A stretch of DNA of 40,547 bases from Pseudomonas sp. UBA6562 (GCF_002434265.1 NZ_DJJS01000009.1:1-40547); one strand, 5' to 3'; counted from the first letter of the stretch, positions 1 to 8,240 are shown. Translations and numbers: made by a program. Notes: generated by a model not told the origin, from the letters alone.

Positions 1-5
1 TGCGC

Positions 6-54
6 AGTATAAAGAGATCTGAGGAAGCGTCAAGGGCTTATTTCAAAATAGTTT
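6..54 (-). promoter_or_regulatory. strong sigma70 promoter, rRNA-operon type, firing out of the left edge
   Basis: Read on the minus strand there is a -35 TTGACG (28-33), a 16-base spacer and a -10 TATACT (6-11). A GCGC discriminator follows directly, and an A/T-rich UP-like stretch lies upstream (about 38-54). A GC-rich discriminator plus an UP element is typical of stringently controlled stable-RNA promoters. In P. aeruginosa an rRNA operon lies immediately downstream of tyrS in the same direction, so I infer that this drives a 16S-23S-5S operon just outside the window. The elements are directly visible; the rRNA target is inference. Confidence 0.7.
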
Positions 55-69
55 CGCATGCCCTTAAAT

Positions 70-98
70 GCATAAAGGAGGCTTCGCCTCCTTTATGC
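70..98 (-). terminator. hairpin terminator after tyrS
   Basis: A perfect 13-bp stem (70-82 with 86-98) closes on a 3-base loop, 23 bases past the tyrS stop. The following minus-strand sequence begins ATTTAAG, so the U-tract is poor. The A/T-rich base of the stem and the position between tyrS and the next promoter support a terminator role. Confidence 0.65.
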
Positions 99-121
99 AA
101 TCACTGCAAACCCAGGTGCTT

Positions 122-1315
122 CTATTTAAGGACGATCCGCGCGAAGGCTTTTTTACCCGCCTGGCAAACATGGGTAGAGCCCTGAACGAACACGAAGCTG
201 CGATCGACAACCTCGCCATCGACCTTCACGGTACCCGCCGCTAGCAGATCACGTGCCGCCGCCGAGTTCTTCACCAGCCCTGCTTTATTAAGGACGGCGG
301 CGATAGGCATGTCTTCGCCCACTTCCAGCACCACTTCCGGCAGATCTTCCGGCAGTTCACCATCCTTCATACGATTGCCGGCCGCACGGTGCGCATTGGC
401 GGCAGCTTCTTCTCCGTGGAAGCGAGCGACGATTTCCTCGGCCAGCTTGATCTTGACGTCACGCGGGTTGGCGCCCGCCTGCACGTCAGCCCGCAATTGC
501 TCGATCTCTTCCATGCTGCGGAAGCTGAGCAGCTCGAAGTATCGCCACATCAGCGTGTCGGGAATCGACACCAGCTTGCTGTACATCACACCCGGCGCTT
601 CCTGAATACCCACGTAGTTGCCGAGCGATTTGGACATCTTCTTCACGCCGTCCAGCCCTTCGAGCAATGGCAGGGTCACCACGCTCTGAGCCTCCTGCCC
701 ATACGCGCGCTGCAACTCGCGCCCCATCAGCAGATTGAATTTCTGGTCGGTGCCACCCAGCTCCACGTCGGCCTTCAATGCAACCGAGTCGTAGCCCTGC
801 ACCAGGGGGTACAGGAACTCATGGATGGCGATCGGCTGATTGCTGGTATAACGCTTGTCGAAATCGTCGCGCTCGAGCATGCGCGCCACGGTGTACTGCG
901 AAGCCAGGCGGATGAAGTCGGCCGGCGTCAGCTTGTCCATCCACGTGGAGTTGAAGGCCACCTCGGTCTTGGCAGGGTCGAGGATCTTGAAGACCTGCTG
1001 CTTATAGGTTTCGGCATTGTCCAGCACCTGCTCACGCGTGAGCGGCGGGCGCGTTGCGCTCTTGCCGCTTGGGTCGCCGATCATGCCGGTGAAGTCACCG
1101 ATCAGGAAAATGACCTGATGGCCCAATTCCTGGAACTGGCGAAGCTTGTTGATCAAGACCGTATGGCCAAGGTGCAGATCGGGCGCGGTGGGATCGAACC
1201 CCGCCTTGATACGCAGAGGCTCGCCCCGCTTGAGCTTCTCGACCAGCTCAGATTCGACCAGTACCTCTTCCGTACCACGCTTGATAAGCGCCAGCTGCTC
1301 TTCCACCGACTTCAT
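122..1315 (-). CDS. tyrS: tyrosyl-tRNA synthetase
   Basis: Class I aminoacyl-tRNA synthetase that charges tRNA-Tyr with tyrosine in the cytoplasm. The 397 residues show a Rossmann catalytic domain with the HIGH-type signature HLGH at residues 48-51 and the KMSKS loop at 226-230. A C-terminal S4 RNA-binding domain covers roughly 331-397. The length and the HLGH/KMSKS spacing fit the roughly 400-residue TyrRS subgroup found in pseudomonads. The ATG at 1315 starts the conserved N-terminus; the ribosome-binding site before it is weak. The gene is divergent from mepM and sits upstream of a probable rRNA operon, as in P. aeruginosa. Nothing looks disrupted. Confidence 0.97.
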   Translation of the reverse strand: MKSVEEQLALIKRGTEEVLVESELVEKLKRGEPLRIKAGFDPTAPDLHLGHTVLINKLRQFQELGHQVIFLIGDFTGMIGDPSGKSATRPPLTREQVLDNAETYKQQVFKILDPAKTEVAFNSTWMDKLTPADFIRLASQYTVARMLERDDFDKRYTSNQPIAIHEFLYPLVQGYDSVALKADVELGGTDQKFNLLMGRELQRAYGQEAQSVVTLPLLEGLDGVKKMSKSLGNYVGIQEAPGVMYSKLVSIPDTLMWRYFELLSFRSMEEIEQLRADVQAGANPRDVKIKLAEEIVARFHGEEAAANAHRAAGNRMKDGELPEDLPEVVLEVGEDMPIAAVLNKAGLVKNSAAARDLLAAGTVKVDGEVVDRSFVFVQGSTHVCQAGKKAFARIVLK

Positions 1316-1439
1316 AAACAGATCCGCAAGGCTCAGGGTTCAAAGGGAGCCAACCATACAAGATCGGCCGTCAAATACAAGTTTTGCAAAATCTTGTGAC
1401 TTAGTGAACGCCCCGTAGCGTCTACGCGCCCTTGCGCGC

Positions 1440-1500
1440 AGATGAATTTGGTTATATTTTATACAGTTATTTCATCTTCATAATGTCATTCATCTTTTCC
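1440..1500 (+). promoter_or_regulatory. A/T-rich promoter region of mepM
   Basis: The 211-base tyrS-mepM divergent spacer contains an A/T-rich island unlike its surroundings. It holds overlapping -10-like boxes TATATT (1453-1458) and TATACA (1460-1465). The best -35 candidate is TTGCGC (1432-1437), only 15 bases before the first box. This is a plausible mepM promoter, but the exact elements are uncertain. No clear tyrS promoter is visible on the other strand. Confidence 0.35.
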
Positions 1501-1526
1501 TTTTCACCTTTTTTCAAAGCACCCTT

Positions 1527-2936
1527 ATGACCAAAAACAATCCAAAGGCGCCTCGGCTGTATCCCAAAATTCACCTACTCGCCGCCAGCGGCCTTGCCGC
1601 GCTCCTGAGTCTCGCTCTGCTGGTATTCCCTTCCAGCGAAGTGGAAGCCAAGCGAACTACCCTCAACCTCGAGCTGGACAACCCTACCGACGCACTCAAG
1701 GACAGCGCCACCGACACCCCGGTAGCGCAAACCGAGCAAGCCACCCGCTCGCCATTCGCACAAATCGACACCCCTGCCCAGGCGCAGACCAAACAAGCCG
1801 CACAACCTGCCGTCGAGAAGAAACCTGCCCTGCCGGGCCACCGCGAAGTGGCAGTCACCAAGGGCGACACCCTGTCCACGTTGTTCGCCAAGGTCGGCCT
1901 GCCCGCAAACGCCGTGCATGATCTGCTGGCCAGCAACAAACAGGCGAAACAGTTCAGCCAACTCAAGCACGGGCAAATCCTGCAGTTCGAACTGGACAAG
2001 GACGGCCAACTGGCCAGCTTGCACAGCAAGGTCAGCAACCTGGAAAGCATTCGCCTCACCCGCTCGGACAAGGGCTACAGCTTCAGCCGTGAAATCAGCA
2101 AGCCAGTCATGCGTACCGCCTATGCCCATGGCGTGATCAAAAGCTCGCTGTCCGCCTCGGCGCAACGCGCCGGGCTGTCGCACAACATGACCATGGACAT
2201 GGCGCGCGTGCTGGGCTACGACATCGACTTCGCCCAGGACATCCGCCAGGGCGATGAATTCGACGTGGTCTACGAGCAGAAGGTCATGGACGGCAAGGTC
2301 GTCGGTACCGGCAACATCCTCTCGGCGCGCTTCACCAACCGCGGCAAGACCTACACCGCCGTGCGCTACACCAACAAACAAGGCAACACCAGCTACTACA
2401 CCGCCGACGGCAACAGCCTGCGCAAGGCCTTCATCCGTACCCCGGTCGATTTCGCCCGCATCAGCTCGCGCTTCTCGGCAGGCCGCAAGCACCCGATCCT
2501 GAACAAGATCCGTGCTCACAAGGGTGTCGACTACGCTGCGCCGCGCGGTACGCCGATCAAGGCAGCCGGCGATGGCAAGGTCGTCCTGGCCGGTCGTCGC
2601 GGCGGTTATGGCAACACCATCATCCTTGCCCATGGCAACAAGTATCAAACCCTCTACGGCCACATGCAGGGCTTCGCCAAGGGTGTGAAGACGGGCGGTA
2701 CGGTCAAGCAGGGTCAGGTCATCGGCTACATCGGTACCACCGGCCTCTCCACCGGTCCGCACCTGCACTACGAGTTCCAGGTCAACGGCGTGCACGTCGA
2801 CCCGCTGAGCCAGAAAGTGCCGATGTCCGAGCCTATCGCCAAAGCCGAGCGCCAGCGGTTCCTGCAGCAAAGCCAGCCTCTGATCGCTCGCATGGACCAG
2901 GAAAAAGCCACCATGCTCGCTTCGAACAAGCGCTGA
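1527..2936 (+). CDS. mepM: M23 family murein DD-endopeptidase, membrane anchored
   Basis: Peptidoglycan endopeptidase of the LytM/MepM type, expected to cleave crosslinks in the periplasm so that new material can be inserted. Of 469 residues, an N-terminal hydrophobic segment (about 15-36) acts as a signal anchor. An A/Q-rich linker follows, then a LysM/OapA-like middle part (about 105-160) with a typical 'KGDTLSTLF' motif, then the M23 domain (about 310-440). The zinc ligands are H331-x3-D335 and the HLH motif at 412-414, so the enzyme should be active. This is the syntenic counterpart of P. aeruginosa PA0667 (MepM), reported as a substrate of the CtpA protease. anmK starts 3 bases after the stop, so the two genes form an operon on a peptidoglycan theme. 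Confidence 0.93.
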   Translation: MTKNNPKAPRLYPKIHLLAASGLAALLSLALLVFPSSEVEAKRTTLNLELDNPTDALKDSATDTPVAQTEQATRSPFAQIDTPAQAQTKQAAQPAVEKKPALPGHREVAVTKGDTLSTLFAKVGLPANAVHDLLASNKQAKQFSQLKHGQILQFELDKDGQLASLHSKVSNLESIRLTRSDKGYSFSREISKPVMRTAYAHGVIKSSLSASAQRAGLSHNMTMDMARVLGYDIDFAQDIRQGDEFDVVYEQKVMDGKVVGTGNILSARFTNRGKTYTAVRYTNKQGNTSYYTADGNSLRKAFIRTPVDFARISSRFSAGRKHPILNKIRAHKGVDYAAPRGTPIKAAGDGKVVLAGRRGGYGNTIILAHGNKYQTLYGHMQGFAKGVKTGGTVKQGQVIGYIGTTGLSTGPHLHYEFQVNGVHVDPLSQKVPMSEPIAKAERQRFLQQSQPLIARMDQEKATMLASNKR

Positions 2937-2939
2937 GCC

Positions 2940-4031
2940 ATGGCGCGTTATATAGGTGTGATGTCTGGCACCAGCCTGGATGGGCTGGACATCGCCTTGA
3001 TCGAGCAGGATGAGCAGCCCCGGCTGATCGCCACGCACTACCTACCGATGCCAGCGGATCTACGCAGCGATCTGCTGGCGCTGTGCGCCAGCGGCCCGGA
3101 TGAAATCGCCCGTTCGGCCCTGGCGGAAAACCGCTGGGCGCGCCTGGCAGCCGAGGGCATAGCCCAATTGCTGGCTGCGCAACAGCTGACGCCGGCGACA
3201 ATCACAGCGATCGGCAGCCATGGCCAGACCGTACGCCACGAGCCTACCCGTGGTTTCACCGTGCAGATCGGCAATCCGGCGCTGCTGGCCGAACTCAGCG
3301 GTATTAGCGTAGTGGCCGATTTCAGGCGTCGCGACGTGGCGGCCGGCGGTCAAGGCGCGCCGCTCGTACCGGCCTTCCACGAAACGCTGTTCGGCCATCT
3401 CGGTGAACGACTTGCCGTTCTCAACGTGGGCGGTTTCAGCAACGTCACCTTGCTCGCCCAAGACCAACCGGTCAAAGGGTTCGATTGCGGGCCGGGCAAC
3501 GTCTTGCTCGACGCCTGGATTCAGCGCAAGCGCGGCGCGGCCTACGATGCCGATGGCGCTTGGGCAGCTTCCGGCCACGTGGACCAGACCTTGCTGGACT
3601 CGCTGCTGGCAGACCCTTTCTTCGCAGGCACCGGCCCCAAAAGCACAGGTCGCGAAGTGTTCAACCTGGCCTGGCTCAACCGCCATCTGGGTGCCTTGCC
3701 AGGTTTGTCGGATGAAACCGTACAGGCCACGCTGCTCGAGCTTACCGCCCGCAGTATCTGCGAGGCACTGGATAATGCACAGCCTGGTACGCAGACACTG
3801 CTGGTCTGTGGGGGCGGTGCGCGCAATGGTGCGCTGATGCGTCGACTGGCAGTGTTGCAACCTTCGGCCCAAGTGCAGAGCACCGAAGCCTATGGCGTAC
3901 ATCCGGACTGGGTGGAAGCCATGGCTTTCGCCTGGCTGGCGCATTGCTGCCTGCAAGGCCTGCCCGGCAACCGTCCTAGCGTGACGGCGGCCAAAGGCTT
4001 GAGAGTGCTGGGCGCCATCTACCCCGCCTGA
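2940..4031 (+). CDS. anmK: anhydro-N-acetylmuramic acid kinase
   Basis: Cytoplasmic kinase that hydrolyses the 1,6-anhydro ring of anhMurNAc and phosphorylates it to MurNAc-6-phosphate during peptidoglycan recycling. The 363-residue length is normal for AnmK. The N-terminus carries the ATP-binding 'GVMSGTSLDG' motif (residues 6-15). The conserved 'FDCGPGN' segment with the catalytic Asp lies near the middle, and 'VCGGGARN' towards the C-terminus. It follows mepM after 3 bases and ends at a strong bidirectional terminator. Its product feeds, through MurNAc-6-P phosphatase (not in this window), into the AmgK-MurU route encoded at 28.9-30.6 kb. Confidence 0.97.
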   Translation: MARYIGVMSGTSLDGLDIALIEQDEQPRLIATHYLPMPADLRSDLLALCASGPDEIARSALAENRWARLAAEGIAQLLAAQQLTPATITAIGSHGQTVRHEPTRGFTVQIGNPALLAELSGISVVADFRRRDVAAGGQGAPLVPAFHETLFGHLGERLAVLNVGGFSNVTLLAQDQPVKGFDCGPGNVLLDAWIQRKRGAAYDADGAWAASGHVDQTLLDSLLADPFFAGTGPKSTGREVFNLAWLNRHLGALPGLSDETVQATLLELTARSICEALDNAQPGTQTLLVCGGGARNGALMRRLAVLQPSAQVQSTEAYGVHPDWVEAMAFAWLAHCCLQGLPGNRPSVTAAKGLRVLGAIYPA

Positions 4032-4047
4032 GGCGTACACCGAAAAT

Positions 4048-4077
4048 GAAAACGCCGCGCAAATGCGCGGCGTTTTC
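4048..4077. terminator. bidirectional terminator between anmK and erpA
   Basis: A perfect 13-bp stem (4048-4060 with 4065-4077) closes on the loop AAAT. The stem carries A4 on one side and T4 on the other, so it works as an intrinsic terminator in both directions for the convergent anmK and erpA genes. Confidence 0.9.
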
Positions 4078-4092
4078 GTATCGGCCAGTGCC

Positions 4093-4443
4093 TCAGATGG
4101 AGAACGACGACCCGCAGCCACAGGTAGTAGTCGCATTGGGGTTCTTGATCACGAAGCGCGAACCCTCCAGCCCTTCCTGATAGTCGACCTCGGCGCCTGC
4201 CAGATACTGGAAGCTCATGGAATCGACTACCAGCGACACGCCCTCACGCTCGACGATGGTGTCGTCTTCGGCCACGTCTTCATCGAACGTGAAGCCGTAC
4301 TGAAAGCCCGAGCAACCACCGCCCGTGACGAACACGCGCAGCTTCAGCCGATCATTGCCCTCTTCGCTGACCAGGGTCTTCACCTTGTGCGCAGCACCAT
4401 GGGTGAATTCCAGACCCGTAGGAGTGAAGGTTTCGACGCTCAT
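4093..4443 (-). CDS. erpA: iron-sulfur cluster insertion protein ErpA
   Basis: A-type Fe-S carrier that delivers clusters to apoproteins, notably IspG/IspH in isoprenoid synthesis. The protein has 116 residues starting MSVETFTPTG. The three cluster-ligand cysteines are C44 (in GGGCSGFQ), C108 and C110 (in TTCGCGSS). The open frame extends upstream to 4521, but the ATG at 4443 matches the family start. It is preceded by GGGAGAA, so I use it. A sigma70-like promoter lies just upstream (4489-4518). The gene is complete. Confidence 0.97.
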   Translation of the reverse strand: MSVETFTPTGLEFTHGAAHKVKTLVSEEGNDRLKLRVFVTGGGCSGFQYGFTFDEDVAEDDTIVEREGVSLVVDSMSFQYLAGAEVDYQEGLEGSRFVIKNPNATTTCGCGSSFSI

Positions 4444-4488
4444 GTAGATTCTCCCGGCAGGACGCCGTAACAAAACTCGATGGCGCGT

Positions 4489-4518
4489 ATTATCCGCTTC
4501 TCCGAGAAAATTGGTCAA
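4489..4518 (-). promoter_or_regulatory. erpA promoter
   Basis: On the minus strand: TTGACC (4513-4518), an 18-base spacer, GATAAT (4489-4494), then the discriminator ACGCGCC. Transcription would start near 4482, giving a leader of about 40 bases before the erpA ATG. The hexamers are near consensus. I saw no obvious IscR-type palindrome. Confidence 0.6.
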
Positions 4519-4556
4519 CAATTGTCCTGACGAGGGCGCAATATCCTGTCCTTCGT

Positions 4557-4579
4557 CCGGCCTGCACGGGGCAGGCCGG
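4557..4579 (-). terminator. possible terminator hairpin after argC
   Basis: A 9-bp perfect GC-rich stem (4557-4565 with 4571-4579) has loop ACGGG and lies 13 bases past the argC stop. No U-run follows, so termination would be weak or Rho-assisted. Confidence 0.4.
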
Positions 4580-4592
4580 GCGCTCGGATCGG

Positions 4593-5627
4593 TTACGGCA
4601 GCATGCCGGCATGGCTCAAACCCAGGCGCTCGTCCAACCCGAAGAGGATGTTGAGGTTTTGCACAGCTTGGCCAGAAGCGCCTTTGACCAGGTTATCGAT
4701 CACCGACAGCACCACGGCCAAGTCGCCGCCCTGAGGACGGTGCACGGCGATACGGCAGACGTTGGCACCGCGCACGCTACGGGTTTCCGGGTGGCTACCG
4801 GCCGGCATGACGTCGACGAACGGCTCATCGGCATAGCGTTTTTCATACAGCGCCTGCAGATCGACCGACGTGTCCAGCAGCGTGGCATAGAGCGTGGAGT
4901 GGATGCCGCGGATCATGGGCGTCAAGTGCGGTACGAACGTCAGGCCGATGTCGCCGCCCGCCGCCAGGCGCAGACCTTGGCTGATTTCCGGCAAATGACG
5001 ATGGCCTTTGACCGCATAAGCCTTCATGTTCTCGCCTGCCTCGGAGAACAGCGAGCCGACCGCCGCGCCGCGCCCGGCCCCGCTGACACCCGATTTGCAG
5101 TCGGCGATCAGACGCTTGGCATCGACCACACCGGCTTCGAGCAGAGGCAGGAAGCCCAGTTGCGTGGCGGTTGGGTAGCAGCCCGGCACCGCGATCAGGC
5201 GTGCCTGACGGATTTTTTCGCGGTTGACTTCCGGCAGGCCGTACACGGCATCGGCGAGCAGTTCCGGAGCGCCATGGGGTTGGCCGTACCACTTGGCCCA
5301 CTCGACGGGATCTTGCAGACGGAAGTCGGCCGACAGGTCGATGACCTTGGTGCCAGCGGCCAACAGTTCGCCGGCCAGGGCGTGGGCGACCCCATGGGGG
5401 GTGGCGAAGAAGACGACGTCGCAGGCGCCCAACGTCTGGCTGTCGGGCACGGTGAAGCGTAGCTCGTCGTAGTGGCCGCGCAGGTTCGGATACATGTCGG
5501 CCACCGCCGTGCCCGCTTCCGATCGCGAGGTGATGACGGCCACCTCGGCTTGCGGGTGTTGCGCCAGCAGACGCAGCAGTTCGACACCGGTGTAACCCGT
5601 GCCGCCGACGATACCGACCTTGATCAT
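4593..5627 (-). CDS. argC: N-acetyl-gamma-glutamyl-phosphate reductase
   Basis: Third step of arginine biosynthesis: NADPH-dependent reduction of N-acetylglutamyl-phosphate to the semialdehyde. The 344 residues begin with a Rossmann motif GIVGGTGYTG (5-14). The catalytic cysteine is C150 in 'VPGCYPT'. A histidine-containing 'VKGHRHLPE' segment follows in the C-terminal domain. The ATG at 5627 is preceded by AAGGGG. Length and motifs are those of the long ArgC (type 1) family. It is divergent from hemJ. The erpA promoter beyond its 3' end suggests argC is a single-gene unit. Confidence 0.97.
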   Translation of the reverse strand: MIKVGIVGGTGYTGVELLRLLAQHPQAEVAVITSRSEAGTAVADMYPNLRGHYDELRFTVPDSQTLGACDVVFFATPHGVAHALAGELLAAGTKVIDLSADFRLQDPVEWAKWYGQPHGAPELLADAVYGLPEVNREKIRQARLIAVPGCYPTATQLGFLPLLEAGVVDAKRLIADCKSGVSGAGRGAAVGSLFSEAGENMKAYAVKGHRHLPEISQGLRLAAGGDIGLTFVPHLTPMIRGIHSTLYATLLDTSVDLQALYEKRYADEPFVDVMPAGSHPETRSVRGANVCRIAVHRPQGGDLAVVLSVIDNLVKGASGQAVQNLNILFGLDERLGLSHAGMLP

Positions 5628-5704
5628 GACGCTTGCCCCTTATCAACGAAGCCACTGGAAAGCCTTCGATGATAGGGGTCGCACACGCCTGCCACAACAC
5701 TCGA

Positions 5705-5735
5705 TTAACGCTTGGCGATACAGGGCTACTACTAT
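5705..5735 (+). promoter_or_regulatory. possible hemJ promoter
   Basis: In the 142-base argC-hemJ divergent spacer, TTAACG (5705-5710) lies 16 bases before TACTAC (5727-5732) and 19 bases before TACTAT (5730-5735). The match is weak; position and A/T content are the main support. Confidence 0.3.
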
Positions 5736-5769
5736 CTGCGCACCGTGAAAACCTGAAGGAAGCCTTCCC

Positions 5770-6195
5770 ATGCTGTATCTCTGGATCAAAGCGCTGCACA
5801 TCGTCAGCGTGGTCTGCTGGTTCGCCGGCCTGTTCTACCTGCCAAGGCTGTTCGTCTACCACGCCCAAAGCACCGACAGCATCAGCCACGAACGCTTCGT
5901 CACCATGGAGCGCAAGCTCTACCGAGGCATCATGAACCCGGCGATGATCGCGACCTTCGTCTTCGGTATCTGGATGCTCTACCTCACCCCAGGCTGGCTC
6001 AGCCAGGGCTGGATGCATGCCAAGCTGACCCTGGTGCTGCTGTTGACCGGCTACCACCACGTCTGCGGTGCGCAGCGCAAACGTTTCGCCGCCGGCACCA
6101 ACACACGCACGCATGTGTTCTACCGCTGGTTCAACGAAGTACCGGTACTGTTGTTGCTGCTCATCGTCGCGCTGGTGGTGGTCAAACCGTTTTGA
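5770..6195 (+). CDS. hemJ: protoporphyrinogen oxidase HemJ
   Basis: Small integral membrane protein that oxidises protoporphyrinogen IX to protoporphyrin IX in heme synthesis. The 141 residues contain four hydrophobic helices. The conserved histidine is H10 in the first helix (IKALHIVSVVCWFAG), and a conserved lysine lies in the third helix region (HAKLTLVLLLTGYHH). These are hallmarks of the HemJ (formerly UPF0093) family. The start is an ATG at 5770 preceded by GAAGGAAG. argC-hemJ adjacency is common in pseudomonads. Confidence 0.93.
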   Translation: MLYLWIKALHIVSVVCWFAGLFYLPRLFVYHAQSTDSISHERFVTMERKLYRGIMNPAMIATFVFGIWMLYLTPGWLSQGWMHAKLTLVLLLTGYHHVCGAQRKRFAAGTNTRTHVFYRWFNEVPVLLLLLIVALVVVKPF

Positions 6196-6275
6196 CCGGC
6201 TTTGGCGAAACAGGCCGTGGCACTGCGGGGGGCACGCTGTACACTAGCGCCCCCTAGCCGCCCCAGGAGCGCTGC

Positions 6276-7058
6276 ATGACCCGTTACGCCATGATCACCG
6301 GAGCGTCCAGCGGCCTTGGCCTGGCGCTGGCGGAAGCCTTGGCGCGGCGTGGGCGCAATCTGATCCTGGTGGCACGGCAGCGCGAGCCGCTCGAAGCGGT
6401 CGCCCTCGAGCTGACCCAACGCTTCGGTGTGGAGGTGCTGTTCCGGGCCTGCGACTTGAGCCAGCCGCTGCGTCTTTCCGGATTCGTACTGGAGCTGGAA
6501 GAGGGCGAGCGTCGCATCGACCTGCTGGTCAATTGTGCCGGGTTGCGCACCTACGGCCCGTTCCTCGCCCATGAATGGGCCGACGAGCAGGATCTGCTGG
6601 AGGTCAACGTGCTGGCCCTAAGCCGTCTGTGCCACGCAGTGGGCAACCTGATGGCCGTGCATGGCGGCGGGCAGATTCTCAACGTCGCTGGCTTGGCCGG
6701 GGTCGCCCCAGGCCCGTGGATGGCCGCTTATGCAGCGAGCAAAGCCTACGTGATGAGCTTCACCGAGGCCTTGCGCGAGGAGCTCAAACGCACCGGCATC
6801 AAGGTGTCGCTGCTGTGCCCCGGGCCCGTGCGTTCGGCGCAGCGGCCTATCGAACGCCTCGAAGGCAGCACACGCTGCCTTTCCCCTGAAGAAGTGGCCT
6901 TGTTCACCGTACGCGCGCTGGACAAGAACCGTGCCTTGATCATGCCGGGCCGCCGCAACCGCTGGCTGGCCTTCATGCCGCGCCTGTTGCCGCGTTGGCT
7001 GACGCGCAAGCTGGCCGGCATGCTGCACCGGCGCTACTGCCCTTCCGGCCTGCGTTAG
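6276..7058 (+). CDS. SDR family oxidoreductase (DltE-like)
   Basis: Short-chain dehydrogenase/reductase, 260 residues. The NAD(P)-binding motif TGASSGLG is at 8-15, the NAG motif 'NCAG' at 86-89, and the active-site Y152-x3-K156 in 'YAASKAY'. The serine of the catalytic tetrad, expected near residue 139 in 'NVAS', is a glycine here ('NVAGLAG'). Activity may be altered, or another residue may serve. The C-terminus is basic and partly hydrophobic (about 225-255), which suggests membrane association. The substrate is unknown. The ATG at 6276 follows CAGGAGC. Upstream is a TACACT box (6240-6245) without a clear -35. Confidence 0.85.
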   Translation: MTRYAMITGASSGLGLALAEALARRGRNLILVARQREPLEAVALELTQRFGVEVLFRACDLSQPLRLSGFVLELEEGERRIDLLVNCAGLRTYGPFLAHEWADEQDLLEVNVLALSRLCHAVGNLMAVHGGGQILNVAGLAGVAPGPWMAAYAASKAYVMSFTEALREELKRTGIKVSLLCPGPVRSAQRPIERLEGSTRCLSPEEVALFTVRALDKNRALIMPGRRNRWLAFMPRLLPRWLTRKLAGMLHRRYCPSGLR

Positions 7059-7136
7059 CCGATTGCAGGAGTGATGGGCGGCAGGCGTCTGGCTGGGTAC
7101 ACTGCCCCGCCAACCCCATCATCATGGAGCAGCGTC

Positions 7137-7475
7137 GTGGACACGATTTTCACCAAGATCATCAACCGGGAAATTCCGGCCAAGATCATCTACGAAGATG
7201 ATCAGGTGCTGGCCTTTCACGACATCGACCCCAAGGCCCCGGTGCACTTTCTGGTCATCCCGAAAAAGCCCATCCGCACCCTGAATGACCTGACCGAAGA
7301 GGACAAGGGCCTGGCTGGCCATATCCTGTTCACCGCCCAGCGCCTGGCCGTCGAACAGGGTTGCGAGGAGGGTTTCCGCGTGGTGATGAACTGTAACGAA
7401 CTGGGTGGCCAGACCGTCTATCATATCCACTTGCATGTGCTGGGTCAGCGCCAGATGAATTGGCCTCCAGGCTGA
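7137..7475 (+). CDS. HIT domain protein (HinT-like purine nucleoside phosphoramidase)
   Basis: Histidine-triad nucleotide hydrolase, 112 residues, closest in form to HinT, which hydrolyses adenosine 5'-phosphoramidates. The HIT motif H96-x-H98-x-H100 ends with VLGQRQMNWPPG, the usual HinT tail. The start is a GTG at 7137 with GGAG at 7126-7129. The open frame reaches back to 7071, but that extension has no family resemblance and no better ribosome-binding site. Its cellular role in pseudomonads is not known to me. Confidence 0.9.
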   Translation: MDTIFTKIINREIPAKIIYEDDQVLAFHDIDPKAPVHFLVIPKKPIRTLNDLTEEDKGLAGHILFTAQRLAVEQGCEEGFRVVMNCNELGGQTVYHIHLHVLGQRQMNWPPG

Positions 7476-7482
7476 GGCCTAC

Positions 7483-7521
7483 AAGGCGAGCGTCAGGGAG
7501 ATGACCCTGGGCAATCGCCTT
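7483..7521 (+). terminator. bipartite hairpin after the HIT gene
   Basis: The outer stem AAGGCGA (7483-7489) pairs with TCGCCTT (7515-7521). The inner stem CAGGG (7494-7498) pairs with CCCTG (7505-7509), with an internal loop between. Only three Ts follow. It lies 8 bases past the HIT stop and before coq7, so it is a probable, imperfect terminator. Confidence 0.45.
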
Positions 7522-7569
7522 TCCCACGTTTGAGGTAGACTGTCGGGCACACTTTTGCGGAGGTGCCCG

Positions 7570-8217
7570 ATGGCTACCGAACGTCACTACTCGCCGCTCG
7601 ACCGCTTGTTGCTGCAGGCCGACACGGCCATGCGCACTTTGCTGCCCTTCAGCGGCCAACCTTCCCGGCCGTCGCCGGCGATCGTGCAACCGAACGTCGA
7701 GCTCGACGACCGTCAAAGCCGCCACATCGCCGGGCTGATGCGCATCAACCACACCGGTGAAGTCTGCGCCCAGGCCCTCTATCAAGGTCAGGCCCTGACC
7801 GCCAAGCTGCCGCAAGTGCGGCGCGCCATGGAGCATGCGGCCGAGGAAGAGATCGACCACCTGGCCTGGTGCGAGCAGCGCATCCGCCAGCTGAACAGCC
7901 ATCCCAGCGTGCTCAACCCGCTGTTCTACGGCATGTCGTTCGGTATCGGTGCCTTCGCCGGGCTGGTCAGCGACAAGGTCAGCCTCGGCTTCGTCGCGGC
8001 CACTGAGCGCCAGGTCTGCAAGCACTTGGACGAACACCTGCAGCAACTCCCAGCCGAGGACGCCAAATCCCGTGCCATTCTCGAGCAGATGCGCTCGGAC
8101 GAGGAACACCACGCCGAGGCTGCGCTCGATGCCGGCGGTTACCGCTTCCCGGCGCCGGTGCGCTTGGGCATGAGCCTGCTGGCCAAGGTCATGACCAAGA
8201 GCACCTACCGGATCTGA
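7570..8217 (+). CDS. coq7: 2-polyprenyl-3-methyl-6-methoxy-1,4-benzoquinone 5-hydroxylase
   Basis: Di-iron monooxygenase of ubiquinone synthesis, catalysing the last ring hydroxylation at the membrane. It has 215 residues. Di-iron ligands are visible in 'NHTGEVCAQ', 'EEEIDHLAWC' and 'SDEEHHAEA'. The family's conserved hydrophobic segment 'NPLFYGMSFGIGAFAGL' lies in the middle. The ATG at 7570 has a consensus GGAGGT at 7559-7564; an upstream in-frame codon at 7555 is not supported. This is the Coq7 branch, an alternative to the flavin enzyme UbiF used by enterics. Confidence 0.95.
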   Translation: MATERHYSPLDRLLLQADTAMRTLLPFSGQPSRPSPAIVQPNVELDDRQSRHIAGLMRINHTGEVCAQALYQGQALTAKLPQVRRAMEHAAEEEIDHLAWCEQRIRQLNSHPSVLNPLFYGMSFGIGAFAGLVSDKVSLGFVAATERQVCKHLDEHLQQLPAEDAKSRAILEQMRSDEEHHAEAALDAGGYRFPAPVRLGMSLLAKVMTKSTYRI

Positions 8218-8240
8218 CACCCAACGCCGAGGGTCACGCC

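Noticed and set aside
389..1399. Long plus-strand open frame across tyrS
   Set aside because: Mirror frame of a certain gene; no family resemblance, a common effect of high GC.
1575..3038. 487-residue minus-strand frame opposite mepM
   Set aside because: Antisense shadow; His/Val/Gly/Asp-rich composition typical of reversed codons, no ribosome-binding site.
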